From: Okapia johnstoni
Lineage: Eukaryota > Chordata > Mammalia > Artiodactyla > Giraffidae
NCBI GenBank assembly: GCA_024291935.2
Contig: CM044312.1
Span: forward strand, 76,403,001-76,467,000
Direction of reading: 5' to 3'
DNA: 64,000 nt
How positions within the stretch are numbered: position 1 is the stretch's first letter; each line of letters starts with the position of its first letter. Positions 24,061-35,788 of this stretch are shown here, in pieces. The notes beneath the pieces are model-generated. The model ran no database searches. It was not told the DNA's origin and saw nothing but the letters and a program-made list of their open reading frames with translations. The position numbers and the translations under genes were made by a program.

Positions 24061-24504
24061 TCACCTACTATTTTTGTGTTTGTCAATTTCTCCTTTTATG
24101 TCTGTTAGTGTTTGTCTTATGTATTGAGGTGCTCCTATGTTGGGTGCATAGATATTTACAATTGTTATGTCTTCCTCTTGGATTGATCCCTTGATCATTA
24201 TGTAGTGTCCTTCCTTATCTGTTGCTAATATTCTTTTAATTTTTAGGTTGTTCTGTTCTGATATGAGGATTGCTACTCCAGCTTTCTTTTGCTTCCCTTT
24301 TGATGGAAATATATTTTTCCATCCTCTCACTTTCAGTTGCCCCCCCTTTTTCTTTGTGTCTTTAGGTCTGAAGTGGGTTTCTTGTAGACAGCATATATAT
24401 GGGTCTTGTTTTTGTATCCATTCAGCCAGTCTGTGTCTTTTGGTTGGAGCATTTAATCCATTTACATTTAAAGTAATTATTGATATATATGTTTCTATTG
24501 CCAT
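24061..24504 (-). pseudogene. L1 ORF2 endonuclease N-terminus
   Basis: A 147-residue open frame beginning at the authentic ORF2 start region. It matches the APE-like endonuclease that nicks target DNA during L1 retrotransposition. Visible: ITLNVNGLNAPTKRHRL (conserved Asn near residue 14), CLQETH (catalytic Glu), GVAILISEQN and IVNIYAPN (conserved Tyr). It ends at a stop after DIKGEIDKHKNS, before the catalytic Asp/His residues of the second half, so the enzyme is truncated. Confidence 0.9.
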
Positions 24505-24997
24505 TTTCTTATTGTTTGGGGTTGATTTTGTAGATTCTCTTTTTTCTTGTGGTATTTCTTGACTATATAAGTCCGTTTAACATTTGTTGTAAAGCTGGTT
24601 TGGTGGTACTGAATTCTCTTAACTTTTGCTTGTCTGAAAAGCTTTTTATTTCTCCATCAATTTTGAATGAGATCCTTGCCAGGTACAGTAATCTTGGTTG
24701 TAGATTTTTCCCTTTCAAGTTACTTTATATCCAGGCCATTTCTTTCTGGCTGCAGGGTTTCTGCTGAGAAAGATCAGCTGTTAGCATATGGGGTTTCCCT
24801 GCATTTATTGTTGCTTCTCCCCTTGCTGCTTCATTCTACGTTCTTTGTGTTTTAATTTTTGTTAGTTTCATTAGTATGTGTCCTGGGCATGTTTTCCTTG
24901 GGTTCATCCTATGGGATTCTTTGTGCTTCTTGGATTTGATTGTCTATTTTCCTTTACCTTGCTGGGAAGTTGCAACTATATCTCTTCAAAAATTTTC

Positions 24998-25345
24998 TCA
25001 TTTACCCTTGTATTTTTCTCTTCTTTTTCTGGGATCCCTATATTCAAAATGTTGGTGCATTTGATATTGTCCCAGAGGTCTGTGAGTTCTATCCGAGTTA
25101 CTTTTCGTTCTTTTTACTTTATTCTGCTCTTCAGAAGTTATTTCCACCATTTTATCTTCCAGCTCACTGATTTGTTCTTCTGCTTCAGATATTCTGCTAT
25201 TGATTCCTTCCAGAGTATTTTTAATTTCAGTAATTGTGTTGTTTGTCTCTGTATGTTTATTCTTTAATTCTTCTAGGTCTTTGTTAATTGATTCTTGCAT
25301 TTTCTCCATTTTGTTTTCAAGGTTTTTGATCATCTTTACTATCAT
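24998..25345 (-). pseudogene. L1 ORF1 coiled-coil fragment
   Basis: A 115-residue open stretch of L1 ORF1, the RNA-binding chaperone. It shows a heptad-patterned coiled coil (MIVKMIKNLENKMEKMQESI.., IKNTLEGINSRISEAEEQIS, LEDKMVEITSEEQNK) followed by the start of the RNA-recognition part (NSDRTHRPLGQY). The frame then breaks, and the C-terminal RNA-binding domain continues out of frame to about 24570. Confidence 0.85.
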
Positions 25346-25795
25346 TATTCTTGAATTATTTTCCAGGGTTAGTTTGCTTATTTCTCTTCATTTTATTTGG
25401 ATTCTGTGTTTCTAGTATTTTCCTTCACTTTGTGTAGTATTTCTCTGCCTTTTCATTATTTGTTTTAATCTTATGTGCTTGAGGTCTACGTTTCCCAGGT
25501 TTAAGGTTGAATTCTTTCTTCCTTTTGGTTTCTGCCCTTCTAAGGTTGGTCCAGTGGTTTGTGTAAGCTTTTATAGGGTGAGATTTGTGCTGAGTTTTGT
25601 TTGTTTGTTTGTTTTTCCTCTGATGGGCAAGGCTGAATGAGGTGGTGAATCCTGTCTGCTGATGATTGGGTTTGTATTTTTTTTTGTTTGTTGTTTAGAT
25701 GAGGCGTCCTGCACAGGGTGCTACTGGTGGTTGGGTGATGCTGGGTCTTGTATGAGCATAGATTAAAATCGGGGTCACCTATCTCACAAGTCAAG

Positions 25796-26491
25796 CATTT
25801 TTCCTCTGTAACATGTTCTATGTCAGTTTAAAATAATGTTAAGGAGATAAGCATTATATTGTTATTATTAATTGAGGTTTGCACAAGCAAATATTCATGT
25901 AGCATTTTACTTTCTTAAAAAACACTTGGTCTCTGCTATTTCATTGCTCTTCAACTGCATAGCTGAAATTAATTTTGGTTAAGATATTTACTTTGGTGTT
26001 ACAGAAATATGCATGCTTTTCTTTATGAGTATATAAACACATTGTAGTAATCATTTTATAATAAAAATGAACTTAAAATACATAATTTAATTTCTGAAAA
26101 TAAGAATAAAACATTTTCTTTATACTGAATTCATATTGTTCAAAGACAAAAACATTTTTCTCCCCTACAAAACCTGTTGAGCAAGTGTGGTTTACAGCAG
26201 GAACATTTAGATGAAGAATATGATTCGGTATCCCCTTAAGGTGGGATCAATTTTCAAAGGATTAAGCTTGAAATCTTCTCAAGTGATTTACCTGCTAGTC
26301 TGACTGACCATGAGAGTTGAGATGGCACTAAGGCTTGTTTTACTTGTCAGCCTGGGTGGGCTTAACTCTGGGAACCAGGTAGAGAAACTTTTGTAAATTA
26401 TTTTCTTTTAAAAATTTGCTCTTGGCATGGTGGAAAATAAAGACCTAAATGTCTTTGTGCCCAATGCAAACACCTATGTACTTTGCAGAAT
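25796..26491. other. Unassigned AT-rich DNA
   Basis: About 700 bases between the L1 and a Bov-tA. No gene or repeat family recognised. Confidence 0.4.
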
Positions 26492-26500
26492 CTCTGCAGT

Positions 26501-26720
26501 ATTTGTGTGTATGTGTGCTCAGTTGTGTCTGACTCTTTGCAACCCCATGGACTGTAGCTCACCAGGCTCTTCTGTCCATGGGATTTTTCTGGCAAGAACA
26601 CTGGAGTGGGTTGCCATTTCCTACTTCAGGGGAACTTCCTGACCCAGTGATCAATCCTGCATTTCCTGTGTCTCCTGCATTGGAAAGTGACTTCTTTACC
26701 ACTGTGTTTCCTGGGAAGCC
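26501..26720 (-). mobile_element. Bov-tA SINE
   Basis: Reversed Bov-tA: tail 'gctcagttgtgtctgactc' on the left, tRNA-like head ('ctttaccactgtgtttcctgggaagcc') on the right. Flanks CTCTGCAGT (26492-26500) and CTCTGCAGC (26721-26729) are a probable TSD. Confidence 0.9.
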
Positions 26721-27005
26721 CTCTGCAGCATCTTCTATTTGACCTGCTATGAGAAAGGCTACAAGTGCAGGGGATGAGCCAAGGAAAGATGACAAAATTG
26801 AAAAATAAATCCCCTTCCCCTGTTTACTCCCAGCAAGTCTGAATAGCTCTGACTGTTCTTTAGGATCTAGTTTGACGTTTATTGGCATTGGGCCAAAGAC
26901 TTTCTTTTTTTCTATTCTTATACACATGCATCTTTTACTGGTTTGTCTTGCTTTCTTATTTGGTAACTCTCAGGAATACATTAGGATTGTGTTAGTTTTT
27001 AGAGG

Positions 27006-27139
27006 TGGAGAAGGAAATGGCAACCCACTCCGGTGTTCTTGCCTGGAGAATCCCAGGGACGGGGGAGCCTGGTGGGATGCCATCTATGGGATCGCACAGA
27101 GTCGGACACGACTAAAACGACTTAGCAGCAGCAGCAGCA
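27006..27139 (+). mobile_element. BovA monomer with AGC tail and 11-base TSD
   Basis: One BovA unit from 'ggagaaggaaatggcaaccc' to 'gacttagcagcagcagcagcag'. Identical flanks GTTTTTAGAGG at 26995-27005 and 27140-27150. The high match to other BOV-A2 bodies suggests recent insertion. Confidence 0.93.
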
Positions 27140-27150
27140 GTTTTTAGAGG

Positions 27151-27804
27151 AATAATATATAGTTTCAAATATTAAATTTTAATATAGTCTCTAATAGGAA
27201 ACTTTAAAAAAAGAAATAGAAACACAGTTTGTAGACAGAAATTGTGTTTCATGAGTCCTATCAATAGGGCAGTCTCTAGAAAATGGAAATTTTCAGGTAG
27301 ATTATTTCTCTAAATCCCTGGGGCTGTCTGGTTTACCTGGTGACTATGTTGGGATTTGTCATAAGCATTACCCAATTTCATTCATCTTTCTGAAGCAGTT
27401 TCCTATTGGACAAATTTAAGGATCACTAACTTTTTCTAGGAAACATATGTTGCAAATAATATCATCTTTTCCCTAACCTAATTCTGAGCTCCTTTTCCCT
27501 CTTTCTCTTTCTCTCTCTAGTTTTAGTTACCTCTTATCAAATATACTAATTTCAAAGACACAAATATACACCCATATAAACTACTAAGATAATGGACCCA
27601 CAAAATAAAAGTAGGTCATCAGTTTTTAACTTTAGTCAGAACTGCTTCTCTTGACTCAGAATTGCAACTTCTGGAAATCATATTCACTAAATTGTTTACA
27701 GAAACACAAATGTGAATAAAGGAAAAACAAGATGATTAGCCTTATAAAAACATTTTATCTAGTTCTGAGTACTATTATAAACTCCTTGTGTCTTAGGTAT
27801 TTCT
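27151..27804. other. Unassigned DNA
   Basis: No gene seen. A short CT-rich run occurs at about 27490-27520. Confidence 0.4.
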
Positions 27805-27816
27805 GATACTTGAATG

Positions 27817-28024
27817 AAAACTGAAGTGAAGTGAAAGTCGCTCAGTTGTGTCCAACTCTTTGCAACTGCATGGACTATACAGTCCACAGAATTCTCCAGG
27901 CCAGAATATTCAAGTGAGTAGTCTTTCCCTTTTCCAGCAGATCTTCCCCACCCAGGAATCAAACCGGGGTCTCCTGCATTGCAGGTGGATTCTTTACCAA
28001 CTGAGCTATCAGGGAAGCCCAATG
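27817..28024 (-). mobile_element. Bov-tA SINE with 12-base TSD
   Basis: Reversed Bov-tA with tail 'gaagtgaagtgaaagtcgctcag' on the left and intact-looking head 'ctttaccaactgagctatcagggaagccc' on the right. Flanks GATACTTGAATG (27805-27816) and GATACTTGCATG (28025-28036). Confidence 0.93.
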
Positions 28025-28036
28025 GATACTTGCATG

Positions 28037-28334
28037 GATACTAACAAACTTCGAAATGGAATGGAAACTAACAATCACAAGCAAACTTAACAAACTATCA
28101 GTTGTCCTTTATTTTATAACCAAGACCTGCACCTTTAACCTTAACCATGAAAGATACAGGAGGGCCTGGCAGAGTGGGCACAAATCTGTCAACACTCTTC
28201 AAAGATTGCGTCCCACTGAAATTCAGTCAGAAAATCATCCTCAGAAATTCAGAAACACACACTACCAAAATGCAAATATAATTATAATAACATGCTCCTC
28301 ATAATTCAACCTTTGTCCTTGATGCAAGATAACA
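28037..28334. other. Unassigned DNA
   Basis: Short stretch without a recognised gene or repeat. Confidence 0.35.
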
Positions 28335-28512
28335 TGTCATATCTCATTGCACTCCTTTCAATTACTAAATGCAATTACTTAGTCTGTTTGTCATTGCCTT
28401 TTCACCAGTTTATAAGCTTATTTAAGATATGAACCATGTCTGTCCTGCTGTAGATACATCCAGAGTATCTAGCACCTTGGCTGTCATGTTTGAATACTTG
28501 ATGGAATGAATG
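28335..28512 (+). repeat. L2-type 3' end
   Basis: Reads 'agtttataagcttatttaagatatgaaccatgtctgtc', 'catccagagtatctagcacc' and 'gaatacttgatggaatgaatgaac', the conserved 3' end of L2 (cttgagggcagggaccatgtct.. to ..ttgttgaatgaatga). Confidence 0.55.
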
Positions 28513-29444
28513 AACAAGAAAACTAAAACAAAACATTCTATTAGATTGGTAAAAGTAATAGCATAATTTATATCAATAGGGTGATTACAATTGATTACAG
28601 AACAAGGCTTAAAATCATAGAAAATATAGAACCTGTGAAAAGAATGAAAATGTGAAGTAATGTCACGTGCACTTGTTGCAGATTTTTATAAAATTTGGAT
28701 TTTTTTTTTGGTGACAATTAAGAACATTATGTTCCTAGAAGCTTGCCTCACTACTAGTTTGTTAATTCAATTATTTTTAACTGTTTATTATTAGGTAATG
28801 GGCCATTTATATTTATTACAATCATTGATTAGTACTAGATGCAGCTGAAAAATAGCAGTTATGAAATAATATATTTGTTTCTCAGTTCAAATATATTCAA
28901 TAATTTTGGCTAAAAGAACTTGGGTCTGATGAACTAGGCAATGAAAATAATTCTATATTGGTAATGACATCTTGGGACATTTTAAAATATCACTTTTTTC
29001 ACTAATAATATTCACATTATTCTTCAAGATGAATCATGTATATTAATTATAAATGAGATTAGATTACAAAGTCCAATGCTGAAAGGTATTTCCCCACACT
29101 TCCACCAAGGTAACCATTGTACAGGGTGGTCAGGTTACACCATAATCTCTTGAGCTCCTGGAAAATTTATACTATTTGGTCCCTAGGTACCAACAATAAA
29201 TTCTTTAGGGAATTTTCTGTTTTTCTAGCTCAGATTCTTTTTCACCTAAGAAATATATAACATGGGCTGAAATTTAAATACAATTATTTTCTAATAGTAT
29301 GTTATACCATCCAAACAGCAACAATGATGATATTCTACATTGTTCCTCTAAGGATATGTCTACCTCATTTCAGAAATATGCAGTTTGGTTAAAACAAATA
29401 ATTAGATACACACATGCATGCATACATATATTTTTCACTAGATT
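28513..29444. other. Unassigned AT-rich DNA
   Basis: About 930 bases without a recognised gene or repeat. One T run at about 28698-28707. Confidence 0.4.
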
Positions 29445-29445
29445 C

Positions 29446-29482
<37 letters not shown>

Positions 29483-29487
29483 TATAC

Positions 29488-29526
<39 letters not shown>
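29445..29526. repeat. Compound (TA)n/(CATA)n/(CA)n microsatellite
   Basis: A pure TA run (29445-29471), a mixed TACACATA section, then about 14 CA units (29498-29526). Open frames over this run on both strands are meaningless Tyr/Ile or His/Thr repeats. Confidence 0.95.
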
Positions 29527-29529
<3 letters not shown>

Positions 29530-30183
29530 CCTAACATTTATAAAATCATGTTTCACATTTGAGAATAGTTTAATATTATTTATTAGGTTCCCTATTAACT
29601 GGGTCTTTACTGATACATTAATGAAGGAATGAAATAACACTGAGATTTCAGACACATAATAAATCTCAAATAACTGAGCAATAGAAATGTAAATTCAACT
29701 AAAATATTTTGAAATGCTTTTCTAATATTATCTTTGATTGTTTTGAAACTTAGATATCCATATCAAGGTCAATAGCATGCTACTAATAGTAGTACACCAG
29801 CAGCATTACTCCAGCCCAGAAATTCCAAAAATGTTTTCTGTAGAACACTAGTTTCTGAAATTTAAGATGCATAGGTAATATAGAATGAACAAAGTTGAAC
29901 AACTAATTTAGCCCCTGCAAGACCATTAAGACTATTAACTCTAACACTATTAAGTACGTGAATGTGCAATGTGACAGTGATAGAGAGTGAAAGTTTTCCT
30001 ACATTTACTTAAATATTGTACCATTTCCTTAAGGCACATTAGAAAAACTAGTGCTCCAAGGAACACACTTGAGAAAAGTTGCCCCATCTAAACCTTCATT
30101 ATGTGAAAAATACCAAAATCTGTTGTAATGCCAGAGATGCTAGAAAGCAGTTGCATATGATTGGATATTCTCTAAGTAGAATA
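29527..30183. other. Unassigned AT-rich DNA
   Basis: No gene or repeat recognised. Confidence 0.4.
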
Positions 30184-30400
30184 TGTGCTAAGTTGCTTGA
30201 GTCATGTCCGACTCTGTGTGATCCGATGGACTGTAGCCTGCCAGGCTCCTCTGTCCATGGGATTCTCCAAGCAAGAATACTGGAGTGGGTTGCCATGCCC
30301 TCCTCTAGGGGATCTTCCCAGCCCAGGGATCAAGCCCACGTCTCTTACACCTCCTGCATTGGCAGGCGGGTTCTTTACCACTAACGCCACCTGGGAAGAG
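30184..30400 (-). mobile_element. Bov-tA SINE
   Basis: Reversed Bov-tA: 'gcttgagtcatgtccgactc' tail at left, BovA body, and head 'ctttaccactaacgccacctggg' at right. Complete length; TSD not clear. Confidence 0.9.
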
Positions 30401-30402
30401 TG

Positions 30403-30787
30403 TGGGTATGCTCTAGCAGAACACACTTATCTCTGATTTAAGGGTTTGATGGCATTCCCCGCCAAGTTTCTACTGTGCTTTGTTAGGCTTGTGTCCTGCT
30501 CCAATTTCTTCATTATGAAGAGTCATGTTTAACAAGTAACTTTATGTTTCTTTGATTTCCACAATTTCTGAACATTTCACCCATTTAATTGTTGGTTCAG
30601 TTGACCCTTCCCCAAATGCGTTGCTGGTTTCATTATATGGGCCACTCAAATAGTATCTCTCATTTTCCAAAATCATCTCATTCACTTTAGCTTATATAAA
30701 AAACAATAATATATTAACATGTAATGGAACACTACAGAAATATGTCTTATTTTCTTAATATATACTGATAGAGCACCAAAAGATTTT
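30403..30787. other. Unassigned DNA between two SINEs
   Basis: About 385 bases without a recognised feature. Confidence 0.35.
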
Positions 30788-30800
30788 CAGAGATTATATA

Positions 30801-31012
30801 GTGGCTTGCATGCTCAATGGTGACCAACTTGTTGGGACCCTGTGGACTATAGCCCGTCAGGCTCCTCTGTCCATGGAAATTCGCAACCAAGAATACTGGA
30901 ATGGGTTGCCATTTCCTCCTCTAGATATTCCCAACACCAGGGACCGAATCATGTCTCTTACAGTTCCTGCACTGGAAGACAAATTCTTTACCACTGAGCC
31001 AACTGGGAAGCC
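30801..31012 (-). mobile_element. Bov-tA SINE with 13-base TSD
   Basis: Reversed and rather diverged Bov-tA. Perfect flanks CAGAGATTATATA at 30788-30800 and 31013-31025. Confidence 0.93.
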
Positions 31013-31025
31013 CAGAGATTATATA

Positions 31026-32297
31026 AGCATCCATTTATTTAGATACGATCCATTTTTAACTATTTAAATCTTATCTTTTACTTTTTCTGCTTAAATATAA
31101 AATTTTCCATTTCCAAGTAATTTTTTTAATCTTGTCTCAGATTTTTAACTTATCCCATGTGAACTACGTGTGGATGATGGATTCCCTTTACCGTCTGCAA
31201 ATGTGTCTTCAAAGCTTCACAGGGCATCACCCAACTTGCTTAAGCTGCTGCCTCCTGTTGACTCTGCCTTTCCTTGGGTCATTAAACAACCAGCTATGCA
31301 GGAAAGACCTCTGAAATTCCTAATAATTATGTCTCTCTCTTTCTACAATTAGGGAGGAACTAGAAGAAAGAGAGAAGAGAAAAATACACTGTTCTGCTTA
31401 AACTGTCACTTTGCATCAGTCTGAGCAGGAACACATATATCTGGCCTGAAAGGGGCTGCCGAGAACAATTAATCTTGGGGTTAGGAGTGAACCTGGGAAA
31501 CAGTCCAGCTTCTTACAAGTTAGGTCTTTACTCTGTGATTGTCAATGTAACAAAAATAAACAGATAAACAGATTTCTACCAGGATATACAATCAGTCATC
31601 TTAAAATTGTGTACATGTATTATGTACTATATTTACATATTGCATACTTTATAAGACACTCAAAGACAAATTTTAAGTGTGTGCAATAAACAGGGTGATC
31701 AAACGCCTTTGTTTCCAAACAGAACCTCTTTTGAGATCAAAATGTAGCACTATTTATAATTATATTGAGACAACTGTTGTGAATTGGAACCCTCCTAGGC
31801 AAAGCTGGACACAGAAAATGCCTAACAAAGATTAAATTAAAGGCCTTTTTCAAATGTCTTACTAATTATAATGGCTTCTTACTATCACCAGGTAATATCA
31901 CAAAGTACAATATACACTGGGGGGTAAGTTCACCATTAACTGTAGGGGTTTTAATCTATATTTCAAGTAGATATTTTGATAACTTTAGAGGTTTCATCTT
32001 ACTGCTTAGTGAGTCTGTTTATATCATCCTCATTTTTTTTTCTACTTATAATTGAGACTAAAGAAGACTTTCTATGAGAATTAGAACAGTTAGCTCCGCC
32101 ACTTTTCTGTTTTGTTTCCTTGTATTTGCAAAAATGTATTTACAAAAATATTTTACAGTTTCCACTTCATTAGTTTAATTAATATCTAGAAACATAATAG
32201 ACAATAAAATTTATAAATCCATTTAAAAGCAAAGATAACAGACACAATAGCTGTTCCCTTGGTTTAACTTCAACTCTTAACTCAGTTTACCAGACAT
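31026..32297. other. Unassigned DNA, possible weak open frames
   Basis: 31130-31320 is richer in GC and complexity than its flanks. It has a plus-strand open frame (31142-31314) after an acceptor-like 'ttgtctcag', but the pyrimidine tract is poor and no donor is needed because the frame simply stops. Not called as an exon. Confidence 0.3.
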
Positions 32298-32566
32298 TAA
32301 TGAAGGCAATGGCACCCCACTCTAGTACTCTTGCCTGGAAAATCCCATGGACTGAGGAGGCTGGGAGGCTGCAGTCTATGGGGTCGCAAAGAGTCAGACA
32401 CGACTGAGCGGCTTCACTTTCACTTTTCTCTTTCATGCACTGGAGAAGGAAATGGCAACCCACTCCAGTGTTCTTGCCTGGAGAATCCCAGGGACGGGGG
32501 AGCCTGGTGGGCTGCCATCTATGGGGTCGCACAGAGTCGGACACGACTGACGCGACTTAGCAGCAA
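32298..32566 (+). mobile_element. BOV-A2 SINE (BovA dimer)
   Basis: Two BovA units in tandem (32298-32430 and 32440-32566) joined by the CTTTCACTTTTCTCTTTCATGC-type linker. No tRNA-like head. The second unit ends in 'gacttagcagca'. Confidence 0.93.
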
Positions 32567-32779
32567 TGGCAAGAAACAATGTCATCTGACATTTGGATAA
32601 AATAAAGGTACCAGTGTGAATACAATATTATATATATGTGAAGATTAATTTACTTTGGACTTTTAAAACAACATTAGTGTAAATAATAAATCTACTAGAT
32701 TTAAACTTTCTAAACTCCAACAGCACATATCTTCTATACTCCTTGGGATGTACACACTTAACATCAGAGCTGGTTATCT

Positions 32780-32946
32780 AGACTAGTGGTTTTCCAACTG
32801 TGATGCACATAAAACTCTCTGAAGTTCTTGAGAAAAATGCAGATTCTGATTTAGTTGGTCCATAGAGCAGCCCAGGAGTCTGCATTTCTATCAGCTTTTT
32901 AAGTGTTGCTCATCTAAGGACCATACTTCAAGTAACAAAAACCCTA
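32780..32946 (+). mobile_element. MER5A-like hAT-Charlie DNA transposon fossil
   Basis: Starts with 'ctagtggttttccaactgtg' and has 'gatgcacataaaactctctgaag', 'aaatgcagattctgattt' and 'agtctgcatttctatcag', matching the MER5A order. Non-autonomous, ancient. Confidence 0.6.
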
Positions 32947-32949
32947 GAC

Positions 32950-33265
32950 CTGTTCTGCTTGGTACACTAACCACTGCCACATTTGGCTATTGAGCAGTTA
33001 ATGTGTGGTTAATCTAAGCTGCGACTTACTGTAAATGTAAAACACTCATCGAATTTCAAAAAAAGTACAAAAAAGAATGTAAAATGGTTCATTAATAGTT
33101 TTAATACTGATGATATGTCAGAATAATTTGGATCCTTATGATATATAAATTTCAGTTAATACAGAGTATGAATGCAATAATAACTTTTAATGTGACTACT
33201 AGAAAATTTAGAATTATTGGTGTGGCTCACATTATATTTACTTTGGATGCTGCTGCTTGAGATCA
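32950..33265 (+). mobile_element. Second hAT-type MITE fossil, name uncertain
   Basis: Reads 'gccacatttggctattgagcag', 'gtgtggttaatctaagctg', 'taaaatggttcattaatag' and ends 'aatgtgactactagaaaattta..ggctcacattatattta', a well-known mammalian non-autonomous element of hAT type. I am not certain of its family name. Confidence 0.5.
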
Positions 33266-33365
33266 CAGAACAATAAACACTCTGATTATGAAAAGTGGCA
33301 GTGAAAACATTCACTATGTGCCTCAATTAATATTTCCACATTTGTCTCCTGCCATCCCATAAGTT

Positions 33366-33530
33366 TCAGCTATATAATGCTATTTGATATTCACTCAATA
33401 TTTATTCTTTTATTTATTTGTTTACTCAATAAGTATTTATTGAGTGTCTACACGGAACCACATACATTAGTAGGTAATGGGGTTGTTAAAAAAGATAGAT
33501 GGGGTCCAGTTTCACTAAACATATTATCTC
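33366..33530. repeat. Ancient interspersed repeat, family uncertain
   Basis: Contains 'actcaataagtatttattgagtgtctac' and a following 'ggtaatggggttgtt..aaagatag' segment, typical of very old mammalian repeats. Assigned loosely. Confidence 0.35.
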
Positions 33531-34014
33531 TGATTAGCTCTTCTCGTTTCATAAAAAGAAAAATTTATTTTATTCCTCACATCCCTCTCTTTTTTAAAAG
33601 TACTTACTGTCTCCTTAATCTGTACTTCTATAACATTTTTATATATTTCATAAAAAAGCATTTCTTTATATATGCTTAATATAGATTTGACTCATATTTC
33701 CACATATGTGCTGTCAAGACTGATGATATGATTTAATCACTATTTAATTGTCCACTAAAAGTACAATTTCCAGCACATAGTAGGTACTATCTAAAGCAGT
33801 TTTTGAGTATACTAATTATTTCACAAATAAGATGGTAAAAATAAACATCAATTATACCCACAATTGATTTTCATTTAAAATTGATGATTATTTTAATTTG
33901 ATTGCCATTTGGCATGGTTCACTATAGCCCTCTTTCTGTTTTTACAAACATCTAATTCAGTAATGTACTGTCAAGCTCAGCAGATTTAGAATCAATTCAG
34001 CAAAATTTGAGCCA
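33531..34014. other. Unassigned AT-rich DNA
   Basis: No gene or repeat recognised. Confidence 0.4.
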
Positions 34015-34192
34015 TACTTGATGATGTTATTTGACTTTAAGCAATTCATTAAGTCATCCTAAATGTGTGCCCTCATTAGTAAAGTGGGTTTTTAATTACT
34101 ATTGCATGCTTTTGTTGAAAAGATTGAAAGATTCAATTTATTAAACAGTACCTGGTTTATAGCAGTCTCTCAATAAATACGAAACCTAACTA
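34015..34192 (+). repeat. MIR-type SINE remnant, 3' half
   Basis: Reads 'tgactttaagcaattcattaa', 'cctcattagtaaagtgggt', then 'cagtacctggtttatagcag' and 'ctcaataaatac', the MIR order. Confidence 0.55.
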
Positions 34193-34689
34193 GCTAAGTC
34201 TTAGTCATCTTATTTTCTTTTCAGTAACAAAATGTAAAATAACATTTGGTGGGTAAGGCATGAGATCACTTACATGTTCTGAGTAACATGTGTAACTTTA
34301 CATTTATCTACATGTACTGCTCTAGCAAGGAGTCCCATCTCCCTCTAAATCTTTTCAGTATAAGATGAGGGGACGAGACAAAAAAAAACAAAACCCTTCC
34401 ATTGTTCCACAATCAGTGACCACTAGGGAATGACAACGCCGCCTTAAAAACAATCAGCAAAAACAAAGCCTTTTTAATTTTTGTTTTTTTTTTTCCTTCC
34501 CTCAATATGATTTCTGTCTAAAAGTCATTGCACAGTCATGACTAATGATAGGTTAAATTTCAATCCATTTTGTAGATCCTATGGATACTAAAAAGAATAA
34601 TAAAAGAATGCTATTTGAAAACTCTGTGCCCACAAATTTTGCAATCTAGATAAGAAGAAACAGACAATATGAATAGATTCACATTAAAG
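34193..34689. other. Unassigned DNA
   Basis: No gene seen. Short A and T runs at 34379-34388 and 34483-34495. Confidence 0.4.
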
Positions 34690-35270
34690 AAATTTAAATC
34701 TTCTAAAACAGAAAGCACCAGACCAAGATGGATTCAATTATGAATTCTCCTAAACAGTTAAAAAAGAATTATGCTGATTCTCTATAATCTCTTTCAAAGG
34801 ATAAAAGCAAGGGGAATCTTTCCTAAGTCATTCTAGGAGGTCAACATTTCCCTAATATGCAACCAAAGATATTAGAAGAAATAAAAACTACAGACCAATA
34901 GCTCTCACAAAAGTAGATGTGAAATTCCTAAACAAAGTATTAGAAAACCAAATCCAATAATGTATAAACTGAATTATATACCACAGTCAAGTGAGATTTA
35001 TCCCAAGTATGCAAGGCTGCATCAACATTTGAAAATTAGGTAATGTAACCAATCATATCAACAGGCTAAAGAATAAAAAATAATATAATCATGTCAACAT
35101 AAGCAGAAAAAACAACTGACAAAAATCCAACATTCATTCATGATAAGAAACACTCAGTAAATTAGGAATAGAGAAGATTTTCTTCAACTTGATAAAGAAT
35201 ATCTCCAATAAAATCTAACTTCATGGTTAATAGTGAAAAACTCAAAACTTTGTCTATGCAAAAAAATTGG

Positions 35271-35479
35271 GTTTCCTAGGTGCTGCTAGTGACAAAGAAT
35301 CTGCCTGCCAATGCAGGAAGACATGAGATGCAGGTTTGATTTCAGGTTTGGAAGATCCCATGGAGTAGGGGATGGCAACCCACTCCAGTTGCCTGGAGAA
35401 TCCCATGGGTATAGGAACCCGGTGGGCTACAGTCCATGGGGCCAAAAAGAGTCAGACACAACCGAATAACTGAGCACAT
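35271..35479 (+). mobile_element. Bov-tA SINE in old L1
   Basis: Head 'ggtttcctaggtgctgctagtg', BovA body, tail 'gagtcagacacaaccgaat'. A-rich flanks TATGCAAAAAAAT (35255-35267) and TATGAAAAAAAAT (35479-35491) are a probable TSD. Confidence 0.9.
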
Positions 35480-35788
35480 ATGAAAAAAAATCAAAAGGAA
35501 AAACAGAAAGAAAAAAAAAGCCTCCTGGAACTAAGTGATTACAGCAAGGTTGCAGAATACGACATTAAAATACATAAGTCAATTGCTTTCTTTTATAGCA
35601 AAGAACATGTGGAATTTGAAATTAAACATAATGCCATTCATATTAGCATCACAAAAATAAAGTACTTAGATATAAGTAACAAAATATGCATAAGAGCTAA
35701 ATGAGGAAAGCTACCAAACTCTGGTGAACAAAATAAAAAAAAATAAATTGGAAACAGTCTGTGTTTATAGCTAGGAAGACTCAAATTT

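Larger units (their letters stand above)
21558..25795 (-). mobile_element. 4.2 kb artiodactyl L1, 3' end missing
   Basis: Minus-strand L1 running from the late 5' UTR (25795-25350) through ORF1 (about 25345-24570) and the ORF2 endonuclease (24504-24061), into RT and the thumb region, ending near 21558 in the 'gctgggaaaactgg'-equivalent region. ORF2 C-terminus, 3' UTR and poly(A) are absent, and BovB sequence on the same strand follows. 3' loss is not produced by target-primed integration, so rearrangement after insertion is implied. The plus-strand L1 (15031-19029) breaks at nearly the same ORF2 position. Confidence 0.9.

Noticed and set aside
29389..29655. Open frames of 70-90 codons on both strands
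   Set aside because: They are translations of TA and CA repeats.
31142..31314. Plus-strand open frame after an acceptor-like site
   Set aside because: Weak pyrimidine tract, no donor, no recognisable protein; typical pseudo-exon.
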